Shown one piece after another: positions 1-10,218 of a DNA stretch of 64,000 nt. The stretch lies in NCBI GenBank assembly GCA_030765055.1, contig CM060950.1, positions 22,109,903 to 22,173,902 on the forward strand. Direction: 5' to 3'. Under the pieces are notes generated by a model that saw only the letters and a program-made list of their open reading frames with translations, was not told the origin of the DNA and ran no database searches. Source of the stretch: Mantis religiosa. Taxonomy: Eukaryota; Arthropoda; Insecta; Mantodea; Mantidae. The position numbers were made by a program, and so were the translations under genes. How positions within the stretch are numbered: the first letter of the stretch is position 1; each line of letters begins with the position of its first letter.

Positions 1-224
1 CTAAGCACATCCGTTGGTTTGTTACGCACATTCATCTGTTTGTGTTACGATTACCGACTGTCATTTGAAGCGATACTCCAAAGTCAAACGTTCAGCTTTT
101 GAGTCTGCACTGTTTGAACAGGGTGGGTACAGACTTCCTGTAAGTTTTGACAAGTGAGGTGCGTCTAATCTATCAACAGTGCAGGAACTTAGAGGGTACA
201 GCATCAACAGAGGACTACATCTGA

Positions 225-690
225 TTGGCCTCGTTCACGTCGAAAGGTAAAGAATGTCTTCATCGCACAGGAAACAACTGCATAGAAAATAATTATAAGA
301 AATATGTACACTTTAGGCTTAACGGTTATGTGAATAAACAAAAGTGCGGGATTTGGTGCACGGAAAATGGTTACATAATCGAAGAAAGGTCCCTGTATCC
401 AGGAACAAGCTATCGTTCGGGTTGATGGACATCTGAATATACTTAAAACTAGAAAAAGCAGTGACAGTGATTTATTGAGATCTTTTTGAAGTCAGCAATT
501 TCAAGAACTGAGTTTGCAAGACGTACGTTTCCAACAAGATGCGGTGATCAGCTACACTTCTGTCGAAACAAGATTGCTGACAGAATGATTCACTGCCCGT
601 GGCAATCAGAATTAGCCACAGAGATCCTGTGATGATAGTATGCGGCCATTATTTTTTGCGATTATGTAAAATTCTGTGATAAGACAATCC
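225..690 (+). pseudogene. IS630/Tc1-mariner-like transposase remnant
   Basis: This is a decayed DDE transposase that once cut and pasted its own DNA element. The frame 225-425 ends in a segment reading HFRLNGYVNKQKCGIW (about 309-356), followed by TENG and EERSLYP, which matches the block just after the first catalytic Asp in insect IS630-like transposases. Further on, QQDAV (532-546) stands for the second catalytic Asp block (usually QQDGA) and PQRSCD (616-633) for the later WPPRSCD block. These two lie in one frame but are separated by a stop at 586-588, and the N-terminal DNA-binding half is almost absent. The region just upstream (about 100-225) may hold shifted N-terminal remnants. I assign the superfamily from motifs recalled from the family, not from an alignment. 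It is certainly non-functional. Confidence 0.7.
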
Positions 691-2025
691 ATCAATCCAA
701 GGCAGAAATTAACTGTCAGGTGAAATTCGTTCAGTTTGCTAACAAAATAAAGGTTTCTCAAAGAATCTGCGGAGGACATTTTACTTATATAAGTTTTGTT
801 TTATATTCAACGTCAGTATGTGCTTAATTTTTATTTCATAACAACACTTATCATATAAGAGTCTATTACTAAAAGATATGTTTTTGTAGGATACCACATA
901 TGCGCCTTTTCTCCAGAAAGATTCCAATTTTATAGCATCTCACAAGCATGAACTTTCAGAAGAATGAAAACAATCAACAGCTCCTTGCATAACATTTAGG
1001 ATACATATTTTACATATAATATACTGAGCCTGAACTTATATTACGCTATTGATATTTGGATGAAAATAATATTGCGACATTTCCAAATGATTTCTTGTTT
1101 GATATACCAATATTACTTCGAATTTATTTAATTTTTGTTATGAAGATATACATGGATGAAAAAAATCTCCGACATTTACGGAATATAGCTTGTTTAATAA
1201 AAGTACGAAAGCCGCTCGACATTTATTGGAATACCTGTTTGTTATTACGTTATAGCCGGGTGGAAGAAATCTCCCGACAATGCCGGAAGAATGCTTGTTT
1301 AATATAGGTACCAAATATGCTCGAGATTTATTGGAATTTTTGTTATTGAATTATGTCATTCACAAACTCACGTGCACGCATTCCTGAACTACCATCTAAA
1401 TATGCTTACTGGCTTCGAACGATGTGTGGAGTTCTGATAAGAGAATTTCTGGAGTGAATGTCGTCTGGTCGAGCTGTACATAATGTAAGTAAAATTATTG
1501 CTGTAACCATAGAACACAATGCAAACTGAATATTCAAGACTCGAGAGATGTGTAGTTATTAGTAAATTATATGCAGAAATAACTCACAATAGCCCAGCAA
1601 TATCCAGTGTAGAAGGTAATGGGCGACGAAATTCTGACAAATACAGATGACTAATACGGTATACCTATACTCTGTGGCGGATCACATATGACAAGTGGGG
1701 CAAAATTCTTAAATGAAAATCTATTTCCCTGATATCACATGGCATCTGCTTTTACGAGAAGGCATAAAAGCTGTATTGCTTATATGCACGACCGCACCTC
1801 GGGGTCAAACAAAGGTCCCAATAACTGTGACCTACATTGTTTTAATAAACCGTAAATAGTTGCTATGAACAGGATAGATGCTAATAGCAATAAACATAAC
1901 TACAGACCATGTATTGTACGAGTGCATTGAGGTGATGCATGTCTTAGGCAGCAAGTTACATGATGGCACTCAATTCGCTTCCCAGCCTTACGAGGACCCA
2001 TTTTAAAAGAATGCAATGTCAGCGA
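691..2025. other. AT-rich stretch without recognised gene
   Basis: AT-rich sequence. The only notable frame, 1056-1307 on the plus strand, has no recognisable domain and is probably chance. About 1070-1330 holds a loosely repeated phrase (variants of ATTTCCAAATG, CTTGTTTAATATA, CGACATTTATTGGAATA) at roughly 70-110-bp spacing, suggesting a decayed tandem repeat of about three units. Confidence 0.4.
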
Positions 2026-2170
2026 TGAACATCGCGTTAGGCCTCAAGAGGTCCCGAGTTCGAAACTCGGTTAGGGCGAATTACCTAGATAAGTTTTTTC
2101 CGGGGTTTTCCCTTGTCATGATAGACGAATGTCGGGTAACTAGGCTCCATCCATTGCTCTATCCATTCTA
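2026..2170 (+). repeat. SINE-D copy (tRNA-headed, truncated tail)
   Basis: The polymerase III B-box-like segment GAGTTCGAAACTCGG is at 2058-2072, preceded by GCCTCAAGAGGTCCC. It is followed by the family body: ...GAATTACCTAGATAAG, then TTTTCCGGGGTTTTCCCTT, then GATAGACGAATGTCGGGTAAC. The same order occurs at 14815, 48855 and 50185 (plus) and at 15815, 44680, 47271, 54755 and 58585 (minus). I see no intact tRNA cloverleaf, so this is a retroposon and not a tRNA gene. Confidence 0.8.
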
Positions 2171-2544
2171 ATTTCATATTATTATAACAAGATTGTTATA
2201 TTAGTTTATCAAAGAATTTTTATTAATTTATCTTCTTTTTTAGTTATGTGATTTCGATTAATTCGCCGCCTCCTAATCACTGCCTGATACTGCGGTCACA
2301 AAGTATTCCAAAAATTAAGAATGTGGTTCTTTTAAAATTGCTCTGTACTAGCCGACAACAAAAATTTAACTTAAAGGCTAAATTTTTTTGACGCGTAGAA
2401 CATTTTATATAGCACGCAATTTTTACAATATTTTCACAAAAATAATTAATAATTAATGTACTATTTGGTGTAGCAACATGAAAATCTGTATGCAAGTTTA
2501 AAATTATACTCTAATTATGTGGCTAAATTTTCGGTGTAGCCTTT

Positions 2545-2925
2545 GCAACTGCCTCGTGTTATTCCCAGCTATGGCATTGCATTTTTCAATTCGACTATCT
2601 TAGCGTAATTCGGCCTACACACGGCTAGTGTGAAATGAAAATTCCATTAATTGTACCTAATAGTGGTCCGAACTATGAAGCCCGGGCCTTAAAGTACTTA
2701 CAGCATAGTATGGCGCCATTAAGGTAGTTGTCTCCTGTGTTTATAAAATCTAGTAGTTCACCAACAAAAGCCCAAGTTGGAGAGCTTAATGTCGTGCTGG
2801 CATGTTGGCCATGGTAGTTCAATGTTTAAGAGTATCCGGACGGAGACCGTAAAATCTGTGGTTTAAATCCCGGCTATGGCGTTGACATTTTTCGTCTGAC
2901 TACCTTACTATAATACTATTGGTTG
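2545..2925 (+). repeat. SINE-A, tail of one copy joined to a second copy
   Basis: The tRNA-like head is at 2807-2880 (GGCCATGGTAGTTCAATG ... GTGGTTTAAATCCCGGCTA). It is preceded by the family's own upstream module (ACTTACAGCATAGTA near 2697 and GTCGTGCTGGCATG near 2791). Before that, at 2560-2645, sits the family's 3' tail (CAGCTATGGCATTGCATTT ... CACACGGCTAGTGTGAAA). The order tail-then-head therefore looks like two copies joined head to tail. Confidence 0.75.
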
Positions 2926-3664
2926 CTTTTTTTATTGCGTGCAACTGACCAGCTAAAGTTTCTTTACTGTAGTGACACATGTACATATTTGCTGGCATGA
3001 TCTGAAGTATGACATAATAATACAACAACGCACCACCTACACGCTCAGCAGCGCAACAAAAATGAAGTATGGGTCTTGCATGGCTAGTACAAGTCGTCTT
3101 GCCAAATGGCCTTTCGACTTCAAACTGTAAAATAACATGCACTTAAGAAAACCAAATTCAAGGCACAAATGTATAAGGCCTACAGAATTAACGTTTATGA
3201 CATGTTCTATATTTTAAGACATGCCCGGATAAACGGGTTAACCCACATTTTTTAAACGGAGAAAAACAGTGCTTTGTGAATAAGGCTGAAAGAATTCGTT
3301 AACATTATTTTATTTTATCTCTGAGAATACAGTATATTTTATCATTGTTATCCCTAATAGACCCCAAAACATGAATGATGTAACAACATTAATAAAAATA
3401 AAATAAGAAAAATAAAGTGAAAACCTTTGTCGGCTTTTATTCAAGTTTTATTCTAGATACATTTTACACACATTTTAGGTAAAATTAATATTTAAATATG
3501 TCTTTTGGCATTTTTAAACATCATACACTTTGGATTATTCCACTTTTCAATAAGTATATCATTTTGAAAACTAGGTGCAAGATTTTTAGCTGTAGTCCGG
3601 CTGATAAAAAAAAGGTTCAATAATATTCTGAGAAGCTGTGATCTCATATTTAAGATGAGATCAT
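2926..3664. other. No recognised gene
   Basis: AT-rich sequence. Minus-strand frames at 2900-3142 and 3492-3689 have no recognisable domain. The latter could be frameshifted sequence downstream of the transposase tail at 3665-4110. Confidence 0.4.
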
Positions 3665-4110
3665 TTATCGTGATAAATTGGTTAGACATAATTCATCAGA
3701 TCCTGTAAGTCCTTTAGTTTCGCAGGATTTATAGGTCTTTGGCCATTCTATTTTGGGCGAAATATCATGTAAACGAAGGTTTGCCAGATATTTTCTTTCT
3801 AATGTCCAAAATGTCGTAATCCTCAATAGCACCGATAGCTTATAGAGGTGGCCTTTAAATGCTTTCATGCATGCCACCTCGCTCAGGAGCATATTTTGCC
3901 CTGATTCTGAAACTGTTCTTTTCTGTAGTTCATCCAGAAGAGGCTTTGCAGAGATGAACATGTTAGTTGTCATTTTGACAACATGAAACGGATTCTTTAC
4001 CCTGTTTTTTTTTTTTCACTAGCTCCAATCAGTGATCTGAAACAAATGTAAGCTGCTTGCTTTTTTCTTCTCTCCATAAGACCGAAGTCACGGTCACAAG
4101 GTAAAACTCT
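3665..4110 (-). pseudogene. Transposase C-terminal remnant with LPCDRDFG motif
   Basis: Reading the minus strand from about 4110, the frame starts LPCDRDFGLMERRKKQ, then reaches KNPFHVVKMTTN just upstream of the open frame 3973-3665 (102 aa). Insect genomes contain a class of uncharacterised transposase-like proteins with a late PxDRDFGxIE block followed by a KNPFxVxxM block, and this matches both in order and spacing. The two blocks are in different frames: a run of 12 A (minus strand; 4005-4016 plus) between them is one base short, so slippage broke the gene. The class name is from memory and the catalytic role of the second Asp is inferred. No N-terminal part is visible. Confidence 0.55.
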
Positions 4111-4740
4111 GATCGGCCACTAGATGGCAGGCACAGAGGATGAATAGGTCAGTCTTCACATGTATTTAGCGTAATATAATTGCTGGAGGATAGACCAACA
4201 CAAGAAAAGATAGCTCTCTGCCGCAACAACAGACAACACTTATCGCAAAATACTTTATTTTGAGGGTTAACCCATTTTTCTGGGCATGTCTTCATTTCAA
4301 TAACCATTTATTCTAGAACAGCATTTGCCATGAACGCTTACTAACTATAGTTAGATCAAGTTCTTTTCCAGTAAGCCTTTCTTAACACAAGGAATCTAAG
4401 GAATAATAAAGATAATATTTGTATCTATTTAATTTTACGCTTCTATACTTAACACTCTGTCCACTCGAGATTATGACCCCACTAGACGTTGTTCTAGACA
4501 GCACCGGTTACCCCGCATGGCTTGCAGGCACCCGAGGCAACCCAGGAGATAATCCGAACAGCAGCTAAAGCTGAGCTCCACATAATCCTTCCAAGCTGCT
4601 TGGCATCAAAATTATTCCCCAAAGTATAAACAAACAAAAACACCAGGGTGCAAGGTATTGCATCCTGTCCATCAACCCCCAGGTACATCTTGTAACCTCA
4701 TAAATAACACCATTCTAAAAACCCACATTTCACCCTAAAA
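4111..4740. other. No recognised gene
   Basis: Non-coding-looking sequence. The minus-strand frame 4494-4688 has no domain. A C-rich, moderately GC stretch at 4490-4700 could be an unrecognised dispersed repeat, but no second copy was found in the window. Confidence 0.4.
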
Positions 4741-4800
4741 TATTCCAAAATCTACCCTACCTGCGGTAAAACCCTTAACGGGTGGGCACGCAGCAAAAAC
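4741..4800 (-). repeat. Short dispersed module with GCTGCGTGCCCACCC
   Basis: On the minus strand this reads TTTGCTGCGTGCCCACCC, then a spacer, then TTTTACCGCAGGTAGGG. The same two-part module occurs on the plus strand near 59692-59735 and, more diverged, near 60010-60060. Confidence 0.5.
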
Positions 4801-4857
4801 CTTCTGGCTATATACAGCCAGCCAGCACCACATGGCATGGCATGGCATGACTCTGTC

Positions 4858-4925
4858 CACTCCGTGGTCTAGGGGTAACATGCTAGCCAAGGTTGCGGGT
4901 TCAGACCCAGCGGAGGGCGATAGGT
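4858..4925 (+). repeat. tRNA-like SINE head (single copy seen)
   Basis: CTCCGTGGTCTAGGGGTAAC resembles a box A region and GCGGGTTCAGACCC a box B region; CTCCG and CGGAG could pair as an acceptor stem. The anticodon arm is missing or collapsed, so it is not a functional tRNA. It is followed by CTACAGAACAGTTCTG and may head a SINE about 150 bp long. Confidence 0.5.
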
Positions 4926-5014
4926 CTTATATTCTACAGAACAGTTCTGTAAATTTATGATCCTCTACCCCTTATACCATTTTGGGCGTCGGGGAGGTGA
5001 GCCACAAGAGAGAA

Positions 5015-5250
5015 ATCTAGGGATTGGTGATCAGCCCGGTCCCCAGAATGACAATGAGGGAAGTACACGAAAGAATACATAATGGAGCAATTAGAGGAAC
5101 GATGGCGGGGAAAACCGGAAGCCCCGGAGAGAACCCACCCAACACCGTGTTGTCCACTACAAATCTCACTTTGCGGTCGCCTGGGATCGAACCCGGGCTG
5201 CCTTGGTCTAACCGGTCAAGTGGTCTAAGCACTGCCACGGCGCGGTCTAG
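5015..5250 (-). repeat. SINE-E copy
   Basis: The minus strand carries a tRNA-like head ending in CCCGGGTTCGATCCCAGGCG, then the body ACCGCAAAGTGAGATTTG and ACAACACGG. The same order is present at 49426-49660, 53205-53416 and 60350-60597, all on the minus strand. The 3' part here is diverged. Overlapping open frames on both strands (5017-5296) are by-products of the repeat. Confidence 0.8.
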
Positions 5251-5259
5251 ATTTTATGG

Positions 5260-6100
5260 TCGTAAAAATCCTTATCATGGCTTCCTTGGAAGGTAAGTAA
5301 ATCCGGTGGTCCCGTTTCGTAGATTTAGGGCACATGAAAAGAACCTCAGGTCTGACAGAGTCCTCTGAGCAAAATTAAGCGGTATTTCAGGCACAATATA
5401 GAATGGGACGCTGAAAACCCAAGTACTTAAAACTCAATTTCATTTGTGTTAGCACTCAGTACACGGCTGCTACTTTTACGATTTGTCTGGGAAAGACTAC
5501 AACAATGTGACAACTTCGTTGTAAGCCGTCGTATTAGTAGATGTTATAACAAATCTTCCGTGCGAGATGTTCTCGGGAAACAAGCCAGGTGAAAAGACGA
5601 TCAGAAATCGACGTTTATGGAGCGTACATCTCTCCCATCATCAGGATATTTTAAGAAATGTTATAACCACAAATATCAACAAAGACAAACACTACCAATA
5701 CTCGCATCACTGAACAAAAGACTTTTCAGTAAATTAAATGCCAGGTCAGGAGATGGAGTGAGTATAGAAAATTATTTCGGTCAAAGAAACGTAACTACTT
5801 AACTTTGTCAAGCTGTATAGATCTGTGCTTCTTAAGCCGGCGGATTTTTAAGGCCGGTTTCCAAGAGGAGCTGAACTGAAATCCAGCATCACGATTAAGC
5901 CTGCTGCTCTCGGAGGAAAAGGCTAAAGCCTCCTAAACTCTCCACTCCCAGTAACTGTTGCATTTTGCCAAGACGGTCGTCTCCCGAGATCTCGAACATA
6001 TTCGTCACCGGAAAAGCTTTAGGTCTTTATTTTTGAATGCTGCCTAAAATTTGAATTTTTTTAGTTTAAACAAACTTTCACATTTAGAACGTCTAAGTAG
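5260..6100. other. No recognised gene
   Basis: Nothing diagnostic. The plus-strand frame 5617-5802 shows no domain. A GC-richer segment at 5840-5990 is unassigned. Confidence 0.4.
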
Positions 6101-6104
6101 CCTT

Positions 6105-6290
6105 TTAGCGTCGTCGTGGCAGAGTGGTTACAACGCTCGCCTCTCACCAAAGCGGTCCGAGTTCTACCGCAGGAGGCCATATGTGGGATTTGCAGTGAGC
6201 AAAGCGCTGTCTAGGCCGGTTTTGTCCAGTTTCCTCGCCACTCATTCCACCTTTCAACTATTTCGCGCTCATTTCGTATTCTCTTTACTC
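6105..6290 (+). repeat. SINE-H, tRNA-headed repeat
   Basis: GTCGTGGCAGAGTGGTTACA (box A-like) is followed by GTCCGAGTTCTACCGC (box B-like) and GCCATATGTGGGATTTGCAG. A diverged relative lies at 32555-32680 with the same CCATATGTGG phrase after the head. Confidence 0.6.
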
Positions 6291-6410
6291 ACTTTCTTAC
6301 CAGGTTTCGAACTGAAAATTCCTCCTGACTACCCTATCTGATCCATAGTTTGTCTGCTTTTTGACAGGCATATGAATCCAGGCACATACTTCTAAGTCCT
6401 GGAGGATTAA

Positions 6411-7058
6411 CTGAGCGGGATGGCTCAGGCGGTTTCGTCTGTGGCCCGCATTCGGAAGACCCGGGTTCGATTCCCGTGGCCGACCTACCTGACCCATGGG
6501 TTTTTCGGAGGTTTTCGCGGGTCGCTAGGCGAATGCTGGGTAGGTTAATTACATCCCCCGAATTTCTTGTCCCTCCATTTCATCTACCATTATCATTTCA
6601 TATCATCTCTCATCTGGTGGTCTCTCAGGATAGAAGTGTCGGCGGGTGTCTCGGCGGTGCATGGCAGGATGATATGCTCTGAGGAAAACTACTTCCTCCA
6701 TCGGTAGGTCGGTTGCCGGTCTCCGCTCCTCTGCTGGGACCATTTCGGGACCGCCAGCCAGGGACCTTTGGGGCTCGGATTGCCTTCCTGGTACCATTAG
6801 GGCTCGGCTGCTGGGCTTGTTGCTGCCCCGCTGTAGGGGAGCGAGTTCGTTGTCCTGGCATGTCGGGGGAAGTCTATCCAAGTAAACTGTAGAGACCCTG
6901 CCCTCTGTACTGTCGTGGCTGCTTGCGTCGGCCACCCTTTGTCTCCTTTGCCTCATCCTTCCTCCCAGGGGTGCCCCCACCTGGGGCATAGGAACAATGG
7001 GCCCAGCATGGTGGCCTACGTACCGAATCCCCTCCGTAATGAAATTCCAATCTCAATC
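6411..7058 (+). repeat. SINE-B, essentially full length (about 648 bp)
   Basis: The head is at 6411-6485 (GGATGGCTCAGGCGG; box B GGGTTCGATTCCCGTGG), followed by a long body with GGTAGGTTAATTACATCCCC, TAGAAGTGTCGGCGGGTGTC, a GC-rich middle and an end CCCTCCGTAATGAAATTCC. It is flanked by an imperfect 13-bp target site duplication, CCTGGAGGATTAA at 6398-6410 and CCTGGCGGATGAA at 7059-7071 (11 of 13 identical). Other copies: 8038-8635, 33195-33745, 34140-34545, 34990-35490 and 52085-52605. It is long for a SINE. The overlapping frames (6603-6989 and others) are not genes. Confidence 0.85.
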
Positions 7059-7071
7059 CCTGGCGGATGAA

Positions 7072-7810
7072 GTCCTCCACACAAAGTATGACGACTTCTA
7101 TAAAGAACCAAGTTGGTGTTACCACCATTGCAAATGACTTTCAACATTTTCATGTAGAAGTATCGTTTGATTTTTCTCGTCCAAATTCTCCACAACTGCT
7201 CGACTGCCACAATCCTTACTCAAGAGTATTTGTCTGCCAGTCGTCAGCAGATATTTAATATTAAATTGCAGGGAAGTCTCTGGCGCCATCCGGATGCCAC
7301 GCAATCAACTGTCTGACTATTGGTAATAAAAGTTCCTTTGCTATTCGTAACAGCGGTACAATCTGTAGCAAGCACCTTTAGCTTACGTTCTCCCAAAATT
7401 TGAGCAGCCTTTAAAATGTTAGCAGTTTACATTCCTGTCTCTTACATGAAGGAACCACGAGTACAATGTTAGCAGTATCATTCATATCTTCAGGTCTATA
7501 ATACTTTGAAATCTGTGAACCCTTTTAACACTTTAAACAATACTGTCAAGTATTCTTTGACATCTTGCAAAAATAAATTATTTATTGACCTGGTCACTTC
7601 GAGAAACCAAATTAAGATTTAGAAGCATCACAACAAATGACACGTAGGCAGATATTAGCCCATTAAGGGCAATGTTTATATTTTGAGTGGCAACAGTCAG
7701 GGAAACAAAAGTTTTAAGACACATTCAGGTAACTGTTTCATGTTCCTGGGGGAGGGGTGTGACTAAATTATAACTCACGACTTAAGATATTACTGATAAA
7801 ACAGTATTTG
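7072..7810. other. No recognised gene; possible coding relic on minus strand
   Basis: On the minus strand around 7290-7425 an uninterrupted frame reads ...ILKAAQILGERKLKVLATDC..., which has protein-like composition, but I cannot name a family. Short overlapping frames at 7016-7304 on both strands are unassigned. Confidence 0.3.
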
Positions 7811-7985
7811 GGTAGGTAGAGTAAGATAAAAATTCAATGCCATAGCCTGGATTTGGATCTCCCGGTCTACGGCCGGTTGCTCTTAATAATTGAGCTACCA
7901 TGGCCAACATGCCAGCATGACATGTTAACTCAAACCACTAGGGACTTCTCATATACAATGAGATACGCTCCTTTTGTGGTTACTT
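7811..7985 (-). repeat. SINE-A copy
   Basis: Minus strand: AACATGTCATGCTGGCATG, GGCCATGGTAGCTCAAT head, CGGGAGATCC, then GGCTATGGCATTGAATTTTT. The T-loop segment is mutated. Confidence 0.75.
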
Positions 7986-8037
7986 GAATATGATTAGGAT
8001 AACTACGCAGGGAATTCTTTACCGAAAACTGAAGGTT

Positions 8038-8635
8038 TCCCCGGGAGGAAGGATGAGGCGAGCGGAGACAGAGGGCGGTCAACCCACCCGCCGACACTTC
8101 TACCCTGAAAGAGACCACCAGAGGATGATAACGCCGATGAAATGGGACAGAAAATTCGGGGGATGTAATTAACCTACCCAATCCTGTGCCGTGGCGTAGT
8201 GGGATAAGGCACCATGCCTTGGTTCCCAGCCACGGAATGCGATTCGATTTCGTTCAGATCCCTGCGGGTGCGGATTTTAAGTCCCGGTTGTACGAACGGT
8301 GCCCACTCAGCATCGTGAGGAAGTTGAGGAGCTTACGATAGGTAAGAGACCCTGGTCAACTTTCCGGCTGGGGATGTCGAGATGCTGAGCACATCTCCTC
8401 CCCGTATCAGTTGGATGATCGCCCAACTCTACCTTGCGTATGTGGGCGTGAGGTCGGCAGTCGGGTTGCAGGCCCTGGTCAGGTATGGACTGTAGTGCCA
8501 CGGATTTAACTAATTAATCTACCCAGTATTCGCCTGGCGACCTGGAAATCCCATGGGTCAGGTACGTCGGCCATGGGAATCGAATGCGGGCCACAGAAGA
8601 AACCGCCTCAGCCATCCCACTCGGTTTTTGGCGAC
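8038..8635 (-). repeat. SINE-B copy, internally deleted and split by SINE-C
   Basis: Minus-strand SINE-B sequence lies at 8512-8635 (head and first body segment) and 8038-8180 (the TAGAAGTGTCGGCGGGT segment and GC-rich end). Compared with 6411-7058, roughly 340 bp of the GC-rich middle is missing, and a SINE-C occupies 8181-8511. Confidence 0.8.
8181..8511 (+). repeat. SINE-C inserted in SINE-B
   Basis: The tRNA-like head is GCCGTGGCGTAGTGGGATAA (from 8188) with a B-box-like segment near 8249-8267. The body runs to GTATGGACTGTAGTGCCACGG. It is flanked by AATTAACCTACCCA (8167-8180) and AATTAATCTACCCA (8512-8525), a 14-bp target site duplication with one mismatch. A diverged second copy of the body is at 16268-16505 on the minus strand. 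Confidence 0.85.
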
Positions 8636-8639
8636 TTAC

Positions 8640-8945
8640 TGTGCTGTAAATACTTAACTCCCAGGCTTTATAGTTACCAATATGAAGTTAATTAATGGAA
8701 ATTAATCATTTTTTCCACATTAGCCTTGTGTTGGCTAAGATTTTGATAGGTAGAGTCAGACTGAAAAATTCAATGCCACAGTTTCTCTTAACCATTGAAC
8801 TACCATGGCCAACATGGCAGCATGGCACTAAATTCTCCAACTGACTCGTCTACAAATCCCGGCTATGGTATTAAACTTTTCAGTTTGACTCTACTTATTC
8901 AAATCTTAGCCTGCTCACGGCTAGTGTGGACAAATGACTAATTTC
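8640..8945. repeat. Two SINE-A copies in inverted orientation
   Basis: 8640-8850 is a minus-strand SINE-A, tail first in plus coordinates, joined at 8640-8690 to the upstream module of another unit (TAAGTATTTACAGCACAGTA on the minus strand). 8853-8945 is a plus-strand tail (AAATCCCGGCTATGG ... CACGGCTAGTGTGG). The tails at about 8736-8783 and 8866-8911 are near reverse complements and could fold into a hairpin. Confidence 0.7.
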
Positions 8946-9413
8946 CAAAACAATGTGTTGTTACACTCGCTTAAATGCAATGCAAGTATACACTGGGTCT
9001 CCCCCCCCCCCACGCCCCAAAAATGACGGTGTCAGATATCCCCTACCATTGACCAATAAAATTTAGAGAATTTCATTAAGAAGGTAAGAAGCATGTGTGC
9101 AATTCTTCCACGTTTGTCTGCAGAAAGTCTAGTTACTTGTTTGTGTATGTAGCAAATCCATTATTTAGAGCAAACAAATGTCATTGCTTTGCCTACTCGG
9201 GTATCACCTGATGTGAATAAATTTGAGTAACCTGTCCCTTCTTCACCAAAAACTTCCGTAAAAAAATATATTAATGTGTCAGTATAACAATGGTGTAAGT
9301 TGAATTTCTTGAATTCAATCCTGGTAACCTAACCTAACCTGCGTGTTTTGCCTGTTTTACTGCATGGATGTACATGAACTATACTAAATCTTCTAAATAT
9401 TTATTTTTGTATA
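8946..9413. other. No recognised gene
   Basis: AT-rich, with a run of 11 C at 9001-9011 and a short CCTAACCTAACCT at 9328-9340. Nothing else identified. Confidence 0.4.
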
Positions 9414-10218
9414 CAATTTCGAAACTACAACGAACGATTATAGCCGCTTTGTAGTTTATAACTTAACTAGTCCGAATTTCGGTGTTGCGGCTTCGAAATT
9501 CCCTTAGGTATAATTTTAAACAGCATTAAATATTACATTATTTTGTGATTAGGCAGCGCAGGAACCACTGGTGTGCGAACCTCAGAAGTTGCTACTGGGA
9601 CGCACCGGCCACGAAAACAACAATATTGCTCCTTGCTCTTTATCAGCGACCCTAGTCTCGCTTTCAGGTAATGGAGCAAAGGGCAGTTATGTGAGAAAAA
9701 GTCGACTAATGACTGACAGTTCCAAGGCTGCTCAGTTTTCTATGATCTTGTCTCATTGCACAAGACATTTAGTTTTGGTTAACTTTATCTACAATTTTTT
9801 GATATTCTGTTCTTTTCAGCATTTAACATGTAACATGAACTTCCCTCTAAAAAGGTTTAAGTTTATTTTTCATCATGGACTGTTATAACGGAATGTTGGA
9901 ACGCGTTAAATACCATAAACAAATAATTAAGGAATAGCATTTTTACTGTGGTTTCATAAACCAAAGAAATTTTTAATAGTGGCAAGCTATCGTGGAGATG
10001 TCGGTATGTTTACAAACTGCTACAGCACGCGACATGGTGTGTCAGCTACCTGCGAACTTCGATAGTATGAGGCATGCGGCGTTGTTCCTGTCACTGCCTA
10101 ATCCACTTATTCAGGGGCGTCTTTTCATGCGGCTATATTGGTGGTAGAAACTATCTATATGTGTTACATAGAAGCTGAGCAACTTCTTCTATATATTGGT
10201 GGATGTCGTTTCGTCTGC
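9414..10218. mobile_element. MITE family X, long copy
   Basis: The left end after TA (9412-9413) reads CAATTTCGAAACTACAACG; the degenerate right end reads ATGTCGTTTCGTCTGCTTAG. Throughout its length it is colinear, in reverse orientation, with 62427-63382: for example TAGTCCGAATTTCGGTGTTG, CATTGCACAAGACATTTAG, AGCTACCTGCGAACTTCGAT and TTACATAGAAGCTGAGCAAC each have counterparts there. No transposase motif is visible inside; the frame 9571-9888 lies in the element but has no recognised domain. Confidence 0.75.

Noticed and set aside
6603..6989. 128-residue minus-strand ORF
   Set aside because: It lies inside SINE-B, and equivalent frames recur in other SINE-B copies (33330-33638, 34924-35322, 52076-52489).
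9328..9341. Telomere-like CCTAACCTAACCT
   Set aside because: Fewer than three units; no longer array.
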